Assembly: GCA_030146915.1 (NCBI GenBank)
Contig: JASLAT010000004.1
Coordinates: forward strand, 1-39,908
Direction: 5' to 3'
Length of the DNA: 39,908 nt
Origin: Tissierellales bacterium
GTDB lineage: Bacteria > Bacillota > Clostridia > Tissierellales > Tissierellaceae
The notes under the pieces: model-generated
Databases searched by the model: none
Told to the model about the DNA's origin: nothing
What the model saw: the letters and a program-made list of their open reading frames with translations, nothing else
Made by a program: the position numbers and the translations under genes
Part shown: one piece after another, positions 1 through 7,093 of the stretch
How the letters are laid out: every line of letters begins with the position of its first letter
How positions within the stretch are numbered: the stretch's first letter is position 1

Positions 1-1346
1 AACGCTATGCACTCCACATGTACTGTCTTTGGAAACATATCAACTGGTTGGCACTTTATAGCTTCATATCCATTTTCTTCTAATCTTGATAAATCTCTAG
101 ATAGAGTTGATGGATTACATGAAATATATACTATTTTTTCAGGAGATATATCTATAATTTCTTCTAATAAACCTTCTTCAAACCCTCTTCTAGGAGGATC
201 TACAACTAAAATATCTGGCTTTATTCCTATTCTATTTATCTCTGGTAGCATTTTTTCAGCTCCACCTTGAAAGAATGATATATTCTCTACTTTATTTAAC
301 TCTGCATTTTCTCTAGCATCTTTAACAGCCTGTTCGTTTATCTCTATACTATAGACATGTTTAGCATCATTTGCCATATACATACCTATAGTTCCTATAC
401 CAGCATAAAGATCTACAACTGTTTCCTCTCCTGTAAGATTAGCATACTCTTTAGCCACATCATATAATTTTTTAGCTTGCAGAGTATTAACTTGGAAAAA
501 AGATTCTGGTGATATCTTATAGCTATATTCACCTATATGATCTATTAAAAATTTTTCTCCATATATATGTTTAAAAGTTTTACCAGTTACCTGACTTGTT
601 CTTTTTGTATTTATATTTATATAAAGAGATTTAAACTCATCAATCTCATTTAACATATCTATAAGCTTATCTTCCATAATTAATCTCTTACCATTAATAA
701 CTACAATAACCATAGTATCTTTTGTTTTGTAAGATGTTCTAATAATTATATGTCTTATCAAACCTAAGTTTTTATTCCTATTATAAGTAGGTATATTATA
801 CTCTTCAATATATCGTCTAAAAACATCAATTATCCTATCAGCTACTTCTTCTTGTATTAGACACTTTTTAGTATCTACTATTCTATGACTAGCTTTTTCA
901 TAATGTCCTATTAAAGCTTTTCCCTTAGATTTAAATACTGGTATTTGAACATTATTTCTATATCTATAAGGTTCATCCATTCCTAAAGTATCGTAAACTT
1001 CAACATGTTCTAGTCCACCTAGTTTATGTAGATCATTTACAAGCATATCTTTCTTAAACTTCAATTCTTCTTCATATTTCATATCCCATAGCTGACAGCC
1101 TCCACAAAGATCCGAATATTTACATTCTGACTTATCTCTTTTTGTAGATTTCTCTAATATCTCTATAGTTTCTGCTATTGCGAAACTTTTCTTTATTTTT
1201 TTTATCTTAACCTTTAGTTTATCTCCTATTATTCCAACATCGGAAAAGATGATAAAATCATTATATCTTAGTACTGCCTTACCTTCATGACTTATATCTA
1301 TTACTTCCCCTTCTATAATTTCTTCTAATTCTATAGGTTTTGTCAT
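1..1346 (-). CDS. rlmD: 23S rRNA (uracil-5-)-methyltransferase, RlmD/RlmCD type (3' end cut by window)
   Basis: Predicted SAM-dependent enzyme that makes m5U in 23S rRNA; in Firmicutes one RlmCD enzyme usually serves both U747 and U1939. Translating from the ATG at 1346 gives 448 residues with no stop. The last visible residues (HVECIA) match the usual family C-terminus, so only a few residues are missing. A TRAM-like RNA-binding domain covers about residues 10-62. An Fe-S cysteine set follows (C75, C81, C84 and C162). The methyltransferase part shows SFFQVN, DLYAGIGTIG, DPPRRG and the catalytic-Cys motif SCNPSTL. An AAAGGAGAG site lies just upstream of the ATG. The oxidoreductase gene ends 35 bases upstream on the same strand, so the two may be co-transcribed. 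Family assignment is firm; which uridines are modified is inferred. Confidence 0.93.
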   Translation of the reverse strand, partial: MTKPIELEEIIEGEVIDISHEGKAVLRYNDFIIFSDVGIIGDKLKVKIKKIKKSFAIAETIEILEKSTKRDKSECKYSDLCGGCQLWDMKYEEELKFKKDMLVNDLHKLGGLEHVEVYDTLGMDEPYRYRNNVQIPVFKSKGKALIGHYEKASHRIVDTKKCLIQEEVADRIIDVFRRYIEEYNIPTYNRNKNLGLIRHIIIRTSYKTKDTMVIVVINGKRLIMEDKLIDMLNEIDEFKSLYININTKRTSQVTGKTFKHIYGEKFLIDHIGEYSYKISPESFFQVNTLQAKKLYDVAKEYANLTGEETVVDLYAGIGTIGMYMANDAKHVYSIEINEQAVKDARENAELNKVENISFFQGGAEKMLPEINRIGIKPDILVVDPPRRGFEEGLLEEIIDISPEKIVYISCNPSTLSRDLSRLEENGYEAIKCQPVDMFPKTVHVECIA

Positions 1347-1381
1347 TATATCTCTCCTTTTGCATTTTAAAATAGATTACT

Positions 1382-3319
1382 TTACTCTATTTCAAATAAT
1401 CCAATATTTACTGCCTCTCCTACTGCCTCTAAAGCTGATCTTGGAATTAAAGCATCTCCTATAACATAAAAAGGAATTTCTCTATCCTGGCAAAATTGTT
1501 TTATATCATTGCACTTATTAGATGTAAAACCATTGGAAACTAATATATAATCTCCCTTTAATATCTTATTACCTTTAGAAGTTTCAACTTTTAATCCATC
1601 ATTATTTATTTCTACTAATTTTAATCCTGATAAAATTTTAACCTTTTGCTCTTTCAACTTATCTAAAATTACTATCTTTCTAATATCACCTAGGTCCTTA
1701 CCTATCTCATTTGTTTCTTCAACTACCGTAACTTTATTATCCTTAGATAATATTTCTGCTGTTTCTAAAGCCACCCTATCTGAACCAATAATTATTATAT
1801 TACCTGATAGCTTTAGTTCCTCCTTTAAATAGTCAACTGCATAATAAACATTTTCCTTATCATTTCCTTTAATATCTAAAGGTTTAGGACTAGAGCCTGA
1901 AGCTATTACAACCTTATCAAATTCCTCTTTTAAAATTATATCTTCATTAAATTTTGTATTTAAGTTTACAGAGACATTTAAAGTTTTAAGCTTCTCTATA
2001 TTATCCAATAACAGTTTTTTAAACTTATCTTTTCCAACTCCCATAGACGCTAAATTGTAATTTCCACCAAGAACTTTCTCCTGTTCATATATTACAGGAT
2101 CATGTCCTCTTTGTTTTAGTAATTTAGCTGCTAATATTCCTGAAATTCCTCCTCCTATTATAGCTATTTTTTTAGGATCCTCAGTAGCCACTATTTTAAA
2201 ATCCTTTTCTTTTCCTATAGCAGGATTTCTAAGGCAAGTTATTGTAGGGTATAAAATATCATTAAAAGTATCATAACATCCTTGATTACAAGATATACAC
2301 TCTATAATATCATCTTCCCTACTTTCCATAGCTTTTTTTATTATATATGGATCTGATAAAAAACCCCTACCAATATATACTAGATCTATATCTTTGTTTG
2401 ACAAAATTTCTTCTGCTTTTTCTGGTCTAGTTATACCTGTACCAGTTGCTATAGGTAATTTTACTTTTTTCTTTAACTGGTGTATAAAATCAAGACTATA
2501 ATCATTATCCATATCAGATGTAGGTAGTTCATACTTCTTACTATCGTTTAAAGGATTTCCCCTGTATATACTGACTAGGTCCACCCCTATTTTTTCAAAA
2601 TGAATTATTGACTTTATAATTTCTTCTTCTGTTAATCCTAATTTAAAACCTTCATCCTTAGATACGATTTTTAATAAAAGTGGCATTTCTTTAGGAATAT
2701 TATCTCTTATTGCTTTTAATATCTTACTTGGATAGCTAAGTCTATTTTCTAAATCTCCACCATAACTATCCTTTCTTTTGTTAAACTCTTTGCTAAGAAA
2801 CATATGTGTTGAGTCATTATGACCTATATTTACTTCTATAGCATCGAATCCAGACCTATAAGCCCTATTTGCTGCTTTAGCAAAACTCTTAATAACTTCT
2901 TCTATCTCATCTATAGTTGCTGCATTTATAGCTCTAGAATTTTTAGTAGTATACTTACTTGGAACTATAACTTTCCTATCTAGATCCTCCTCATCAAATA
3001 TTCCACCCTCCCATAGTTGAATAGCTATTTTCCCTCCTGCATCATGTATAAGATCAGTCATATATTTGTATTTATCTATACTACTATCTTCAGTAATCTT
3101 TAAAAAATCCTTTGGAGCTGAAGGTCCATAAACCGAGGTTGACTCCAATATATTAAGTCCACTTCCTCCCTTAACTCTTCTCAGATGATAATTGATTAAA
3201 TTTTTTGAAGGAGTCCCATCCTTATTTACCATCTTAGTAGCTATAGCAGGAAATATAACTCTATTTTTAAGTTCTAACCCACTTAACTTAATTGGCCTAA
3301 ACAAATTACAATAGCTCAT
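1382..3319 (-). CDS. OYE-type NADH:flavin oxidoreductase fused to FAD/NAD(P) reductase (2,4-dienoyl-CoA reductase/enoate reductase family)
   Basis: A 645-residue flavo-iron-sulfur protein of the FadH/BaiCD/enoate reductase type, which reduces activated C=C bonds with NAD(P)H. Residues 1-335 form an OYE TIM barrel (LFRPIKLSGLELKNR near the N-terminus, GTGITRPE about 293-300). A 4Fe-4S cysteine cluster follows (C341, C344, C348, C362). Then come an FAD-binding GGGISG (389-394) and a second nucleotide site near IIIIGSDRVALE. The start is the ATG at 3319, with AAAGGAGGG just upstream. An in-frame TTG 18 bases earlier lies inside that ribosome site and is less likely. The barrel is odd. The usual QLxHxGR reads QLWEGGI, and where relatives have EIHGAHGYL this protein has EVNIGHNDS, so the first His is Asn (N164) and the expected Tyr is Asp (D169). 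The substrate may be unlike that of characterised relatives. It is divergent from the polyferredoxin gene. Confidence 0.85.
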   Translation of the reverse strand: MSYCNLFRPIKLSGLELKNRVIFPAIATKMVNKDGTPSKNLINYHLRRVKGGSGLNILESTSVYGPSAPKDFLKITEDSSIDKYKYMTDLIHDAGGKIAIQLWEGGIFDEEDLDRKVIVPSKYTTKNSRAINAATIDEIEEVIKSFAKAANRAYRSGFDAIEVNIGHNDSTHMFLSKEFNKRKDSYGGDLENRLSYPSKILKAIRDNIPKEMPLLLKIVSKDEGFKLGLTEEEIIKSIIHFEKIGVDLVSIYRGNPLNDSKKYELPTSDMDNDYSLDFIHQLKKKVKLPIATGTGITRPEKAEEILSNKDIDLVYIGRGFLSDPYIIKKAMESREDDIIECISCNQGCYDTFNDILYPTITCLRNPAIGKEKDFKIVATEDPKKIAIIGGGISGILAAKLLKQRGHDPVIYEQEKVLGGNYNLASMGVGKDKFKKLLLDNIEKLKTLNVSVNLNTKFNEDIILKEEFDKVVIASGSSPKPLDIKGNDKENVYYAVDYLKEELKLSGNIIIIGSDRVALETAEILSKDNKVTVVEETNEIGKDLGDIRKIVILDKLKEQKVKILSGLKLVEINNDGLKVETSKGNKILKGDYILVSNGFTSNKCNDIKQFCQDREIPFYVIGDALIPRSALEAVGEAVNIGLFEIE

Positions 3320-3333
3320 ACCTTCCCTCCTTT

Positions 3334-3357
3334 GCAAGAATTATTCTTCATTCTTGC
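3334..3357 (-). promoter_or_regulatory. Inverted repeat in the 5' leader of the oxidoreductase gene
   Basis: GCAAGAA and TTCTTGC form a 7-bp inverted repeat around a 10-base spacer. In the minus-strand transcript the hairpin ends directly before the AAAGGAGGG ribosome site. It could be an RNA element controlling translation or a DNA operator. No T-run follows, so it is not an intrinsic terminator. Function unknown. Confidence 0.4.
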
Positions 3358-3451
3358 CATCCTAGAAATAATCTATCTTACCCTTATTAAACCTATTATA
3401 TCACAAAGCTATTTTTTCAATTATTATATGGATATATTAATTTTTAATCTG

Positions 3452-3480
3452 TTTACTTTTTAATACTTTTAACATATAAT
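3452..3480 (+). promoter_or_regulatory. Sigma-A type promoter of the polyferredoxin gene
   Basis: The -35 element TTTACT (3452-3457) and a consensus -10 TATAAT (3475-3480) are separated by 17 bases. The predicted start point, about 3487, falls within the palindrome that follows. Confidence 0.65.
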
Positions 3481-3497
3481 ATACCCTATAGGGGTAT
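3481..3497 (+). promoter_or_regulatory. CsoR/CstR-type operator
   Basis: ATACCCTATAGGGGTAT abuts the -10 box. It has the form TACCC-N4-GGGGTA described for CsoR/RcnR-family repressors such as copper-sensing CsoR and persulfide-sensing CstR. Covering the start point is a classic repressor position. No csoR or cstR gene is in the window, so the signal (Cu(I), persulfide or another) is open. Confidence 0.6.
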
Positions 3498-3514
3498 TGC
3501 TTGGAGGTGATATT

Positions 3515-4243
3515 GTGTCAACTAAATATGTAAAAACTAATAGAACTTTTACTTTCCTTAGAAAATATGCCTGGATAATAACCTTACTAGTAGCAATAGT
3601 AGGCCAATGGTATCCTAAGATAGGACTTATAGTAATCTTTGTTATGCTAGGACTTTTATCTACTTCTTTTTTTAAAGGTCGTTACTGGTGCGGAAATATA
3701 TGTCCACACGGTAGTCTTTTTGACAGAATCTTTCTACCAATTAGTGTAAATAAAAAAATTCCTAAAGTTTTTAAATCTAAACTTTCCATAAGTCTAGTAT
3801 TTTTATTTTTTCTTTTTAATTTTGGTAGAAAATTTATATCAGTAGTAGCTTCTTGGAATAGTTATGATTCTTTAGATAAGCTAGGCCTTTTATTTTCTAA
3901 TACTTATTTAATGGTCTTTATAGTTGGTGGACTTTTAGCTGCTTTAGTCAACCCTAGAACCTGGTGTCAGGTATGTCCTATGGGAACAATGCAAAAAGCT
4001 TCTCACAAACTAGGGAAAAAATTAAAAGTAGCTGATAAATTTGAAAGAAAAGTTACAATTTCAGATCCTAATAAATGTCTTTCCTGTGGCTTATGTAGTA
4101 AAGTATGTCCTTTTCAGCTTGAACCATATAAGGAGTGGGATGATAATAATCAGTTTTCACACCCAGACTGTATAAAATGTAATACATGTGTAGAAAATTG
4201 CCCTATAAATATTTTATCTATGGAAGACAATAAAACATTTTAA
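3515..4243 (+). CDS. Membrane-bound polyferredoxin, NapH/NosR/CcoG-like 4Fe-4S protein
   Basis: A 242-residue integral membrane electron-transfer protein. The GTG at 3515 is chosen as start because GGAGGTG lies six bases upstream; an in-frame TTG at 3497 overlaps the operator and lacks a ribosome site. About four membrane segments are visible. The first two span roughly residues 20-50, and the others are near 92-112 and 128-148. After the second comes WCGNICP (C59, C63) and after the fourth WCQVCP (C151, C154), the CxnCP signature of the NapH/NosR family. The C-terminal domain carries two ferredoxin motifs, C188/C191/C194/C198 and C219/C222/C225/C229, so two 4Fe-4S clusters are expected on the cytoplasmic side. 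NapH relatives pass quinol electrons to partner proteins, but no NapG, NosZ or other partner is adjacent. The CsoR/CstR-type operator suggests a role in metal or sulfur stress; this is inference. Confidence 0.8.
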   Translation: MSTKYVKTNRTFTFLRKYAWIITLLVAIVGQWYPKIGLIVIFVMLGLLSTSFFKGRYWCGNICPHGSLFDRIFLPISVNKKIPKVFKSKLSISLVFLFFLFNFGRKFISVVASWNSYDSLDKLGLLFSNTYLMVFIVGGLLAALVNPRTWCQVCPMGTMQKASHKLGKKLKVADKFERKVTISDPNKCLSCGLCSKVCPFQLEPYKEWDDNNQFSHPDCIKCNTCVENCPINILSMEDNKTF

Positions 4244-4267
4244 AAGGTAGGCTTAGCCTACCTTTTT
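4242..4267. terminator. Bidirectional rho-independent terminator
   Basis: An 11-bp stem (4242-4252 with 4256-4266) encloses the loop TTA. T-runs follow on both strands. It overlaps both stop codons and serves the polyferredoxin gene and cvfB, which converge here. Confidence 0.85.
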
Positions 4268-5099
4268 ACATAGTCAATCTTATTCCATTATCTTTAAACT
4301 CTATCATTCTCTCTTTATATAGATTTCCTACAGCCCTTTTAAATGCTGATTTACTCATATCAAATTCTTCTCTAATTTTTTTAGGATCACTCTTATCATT
4401 AAAAGGTAAAAAACCTTTGTTCGCTCTTAATTTATCAAGTATTAAATTTACATCTTTAGCCATTTCTACATGTGCTCTACCTCTTAATGATAAATCAAGT
4501 TTTCCATCGGGCTTAACATTAGAAACCCTTGCCTCTATCTTATCACCTATCTTATAGGCTCCAACAAGTTCTTCCTTTGGTATAAGTCCACTATATTTAT
4601 TATCTACAGCTACAAAAGCACCTATGTCTTTATTCAAACTATAAATAGTTCCCTCAACCATAGCATTTTCTCTATAAGGTGATTCTGTTTCTAAAAAATC
4701 ATCTAATTTCATACTTGCACAAATTCTATCGGACTTATCTATATAAAGTGCTACTAAACAATCTTGTCCTTCTGATACAGAACCTATTGTCTCCGAATAT
4801 GGTAAGAAAACATCCTTATCCAATCCCCAGTCTAAAAAAGTTCCAAATTTAGGCTTACTAGTTACTTTTAACTTTACTATATCTCCAACTTCTCCATAAG
4901 GTTTTTTCCTTGTAGCTATAATTCTATCATCAGAATCATTATAGATAAATACTTCTAATTTATCTCCTATGTCTAATCCCTTTGGTATTTCTTTTTTAGG
5001 TAATAAAACTTCATCACCTGTTTCAGGATCTTCTAAATAAGCACCCTGACTCTTAAATCTACTTACTTTTAATTCTTGTTTTTTTCCTATTTCTAACAT
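4266..5099 (-). CDS. cvfB: CvfB-like S1-domain RNA-binding protein
   Basis: A 277-residue protein of the CvfB/YitL family. In Staphylococcus aureus CvfB binds RNA and affects virulence gene expression. The layout matches: an N-terminal S1-like domain (IGKKQELKVSRF), a second S1 domain about residues 65-140, a third about 145-205 (EGTIYSLNKDIGAFVAV), and a C-terminal winged helix about 215-277 ending in KEMIEFKD-like sequence and NGIRLTM. Length is normal for the family. It begins 21 bases after the ABC-F stop on the same strand, so they probably share a transcript. The transcript ends at the bidirectional terminator that overlaps its stop codon. Function in this organism is inferred from the family. 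Confidence 0.88.
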   Translation of the reverse strand: MLEIGKKQELKVSRFKSQGAYLEDPETGDEVLLPKKEIPKGLDIGDKLEVFIYNDSDDRIIATRKKPYGEVGDIVKLKVTSKPKFGTFLDWGLDKDVFLPYSETIGSVSEGQDCLVALYIDKSDRICASMKLDDFLETESPYRENAMVEGTIYSLNKDIGAFVAVDNKYSGLIPKEELVGAYKIGDKIEARVSNVKPDGKLDLSLRGRAHVEMAKDVNLILDKLRANKGFLPFNDKSDPKKIREEFDMSKSAFKRAVGNLYKERMIEFKDNGIRLTM

Positions 5100-5120
5100 A
5101 ATACACCATCCTATAATAAT

Positions 5121-6989
5121 CTACTGATTATCTATTTTTTCTTTTAAATCAGAAAGATAAACCCATCTTTCCATTTTTTCCTCTAACTTTTCTTCTAGCT
5201 TAAATTTCTCTTTTGAAAGTTTTTCTAACTCAACATAGTCAGTACTATTCTTTATCATATCAGTTTCTAAAGCTTCTAGTTTATCCTCTAAGTTTGCTAT
5301 ATCTTCCTCTATAGTGTCCCATTCTCTTTTTTCATTGTAGGAAAATTTAAGCTCTCTATTTGCCTTTCTCTCCTTAGGTTTTTTCTTTATAACCTCTTCA
5401 TTAGATTCCTCATTAAGGGTTATTTTAGATCTCCAATAACTATAATTACCAGGATATTCTTTAATTTTAGCCCTATCTATATGAAAAATCTTATCAACAA
5501 CCTTATCTAAAAGATATCTATCATGGGATACAACTAAGACTGGCCCATTAAACTCTTCTAAATAATCCTCTAAAACAGTTAAACTATCAATATCTAAATC
5601 ATTAGTAGGTTCATCTAGTATTAAAAAATTAGGACCTTCCATTAAAACTTTTAGTAAATATAGTCTCCTTCTTTCACCACCAGAAAGCTTCTCAATAGGA
5701 GTATATTGCATAGATGGACTAAATAAAAATCTTTCCATCATTTGTGATGCACTTATTTTTACCCCATCACTAGTTTCTATATACTCACCAGATTCTTTTA
5801 TATAATCAATAGCCCTCAAATTAAGGTCCATTTCATTTGATTCCTGTGCAAAGTACCCTATTTTTACAGTCTCTCCTATATCTACAATTCCTTCATCAGG
5901 TTCTATGCGTCCAGCTAATATATTCATAAGAGTTGACTTTCCAGCACCATTTTTACCAACAATACCAATCCTATCATCTCTTAACACTGTATAGTTAAAA
6001 TTATCAATAATTTTTTTATCTAAAAAAGATTTACTTATATTCTTAGCCTCTACTATTTTCTTACCTAATCTTTGACCTATTAAATTTATCTCTATATCTT
6101 TTTCTTCAGGGCCTATCTTACTTTTAGATAATTCTTCAAACCTTTCTACTCTAGCTTTTTGTCTAGTCCCTCTAGCTCTAATTCCTTGTTTCATCCAAGC
6201 TAATTCTTGTTTATATAGTGACTTTCTTTTTCTCTCAGAAGCTAAAAGATCCTCTTCTTCCTGAGCTTTTTTCTCAACATAATACTGGTAATTTCCATCA
6301 TAATTATAAAGACTTTTGTTTCTAATTTCTACTATTCTATTTGTAACTCTATCTAGAAAATACCTATCATGAGTAACCATAAGTAATGCACCCGTTCTTG
6401 ATTTTAAATAACTCTCTAACCAAATTATACTCTCATCATCTAAATGGTTAGTAGGCTCATCTAATATTAAAAGATCTGCTGGAGTTATTAAGGCTGAAGC
6501 CAGGGCTACCCTTCTTTTTTGACCTCCTGATAACTGGGATATCTTTTTCTTAAAATCCCTTATACCCAGCTCTGTTAATACTTTTTTAGCTTCACTCTCT
6601 AACTCCCAAATATTATCTCTATCCATTAATTCTGTCAATTTTAATAGCCTTTTAGCATCAATTTCATCTTCAGCTATAACTTTTTGATACTCTCTTAAGA
6701 CTTTAATTTTTGGTGCATCAGCGGTAAATACTGCTTCTAATACACTTAATTCTTCCTCTAATTTTAAATTTTGTGGCAAGTATTGTATTCTTAAATCAGA
6801 TGACTTAGTAATTATACCATCATCTTCTTTTTCCAGTCCTGCAGCTATTTTTAAAAGGCTAGACTTACCATATCCATTCCTTCCAATAAGACCTATCCTA
6901 TCATGACTATGAATGGAAAAGTTTATATTCTCAAATAATATTTTTGCCCCATATGACTTATTAATATTTTCCAAAGTTAATATATTCAT
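5121..6989 (-). CDS. uup: ABC-F family ATPase, Uup-like
   Basis: A 622-residue soluble protein with two ABC ATPase domains and no membrane segment, as in ABC-F proteins that act on ribosomes. Domain 1 has Walker A GRNGYGKSS (36-44), signature LSGGQKRRVALA and Walker B LLILDEPTNHLD. Domain 2 has GKNGAGKST, LSGGERRRL and FLILDEPTNDLD. The linker holds KQELAWMKQGIRARGTRQKA, close to the Uup-subfamily linker. A charged coiled coil covers about residues 530-622, also typical of Uup. The Uup assignment is more likely than an antibiotic-resistance ABC-F, although the leader is suggestive: a terminator hairpin sits only about 24 bases upstream of the ATG, and a possible promoter lies in the end of pyk. 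The start is supported by GGATGTGAG upstream. Confidence 0.88.
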   Translation of the reverse strand: MNILTLENINKSYGAKILFENINFSIHSHDRIGLIGRNGYGKSSLLKIAAGLEKEDDGIITKSSDLRIQYLPQNLKLEEELSVLEAVFTADAPKIKVLREYQKVIAEDEIDAKRLLKLTELMDRDNIWELESEAKKVLTELGIRDFKKKISQLSGGQKRRVALASALITPADLLILDEPTNHLDDESIIWLESYLKSRTGALLMVTHDRYFLDRVTNRIVEIRNKSLYNYDGNYQYYVEKKAQEEEDLLASERKRKSLYKQELAWMKQGIRARGTRQKARVERFEELSKSKIGPEEKDIEINLIGQRLGKKIVEAKNISKSFLDKKIIDNFNYTVLRDDRIGIVGKNGAGKSTLMNILAGRIEPDEGIVDIGETVKIGYFAQESNEMDLNLRAIDYIKESGEYIETSDGVKISASQMMERFLFSPSMQYTPIEKLSGGERRRLYLLKVLMEGPNFLILDEPTNDLDIDSLTVLEDYLEEFNGPVLVVSHDRYLLDKVVDKIFHIDRAKIKEYPGNYSYWRSKITLNEESNEEVIKKKPKERKANRELKFSYNEKREWDTIEEDIANLEDKLEALETDMIKNSTDYVELEKLSKEKFKLEEKLEEKMERWVYLSDLKEKIDNQ

Positions 6990-7012
6990 AATCTCACATC
7001 CTAATTAACAGT

Positions 7013-7041
7013 AAAAAAGTAGACAGTAACTGTCTACTTTT
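7013..7041 (-). terminator. Rho-independent terminator after pyk, within the ABC-F leader
   Basis: A 12-bp stem (7015-7026 with 7030-7041) has the loop TAA on the plus strand. In the minus-strand transcript it is followed by a run of T. It ends pyk transcription and could also act as an attenuator for the ABC-F gene, which starts at 6989. Confidence 0.75.
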
Positions 7042-7078
7042 AATTATAAAACTCTAGTTTCTAATTATAAAACTCTAG
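7041..7078. repeat. Tandem duplication of the 3' end of pyk
   Basis: TAATTATAAAACTCTAG occurs at 7041-7057 and again at 7062-7078, a 17-base exact repeat with a 21-base period. The copy at 7062-7078 contains the last codons and stop of pyk; the other is non-coding. Each copy holds a TATAAT on the minus strand. Confidence 0.85.
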
Positions 7079-7093
7079 CTTCTCCTTTGTAAA
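7064..7093 (-). promoter_or_regulatory. Possible promoter for the ABC-F gene inside the end of pyk
   Basis: On the minus strand TTTACA (7093-7088) and TATAAT (7069-7064) are separated by 18 bases. Transcription from here would cross the terminator hairpin before reaching the ABC-F gene. In AT-rich DNA such boxes also arise by chance. Confidence 0.4.

Noticed and set aside
3361..3420. Possible minus-strand promoter for the oxidoreductase (TTGAAA and TATAAT)
   Set aside because: The spacer is only 14 bases, too short for a normal sigma-A promoter, so I did not call it.
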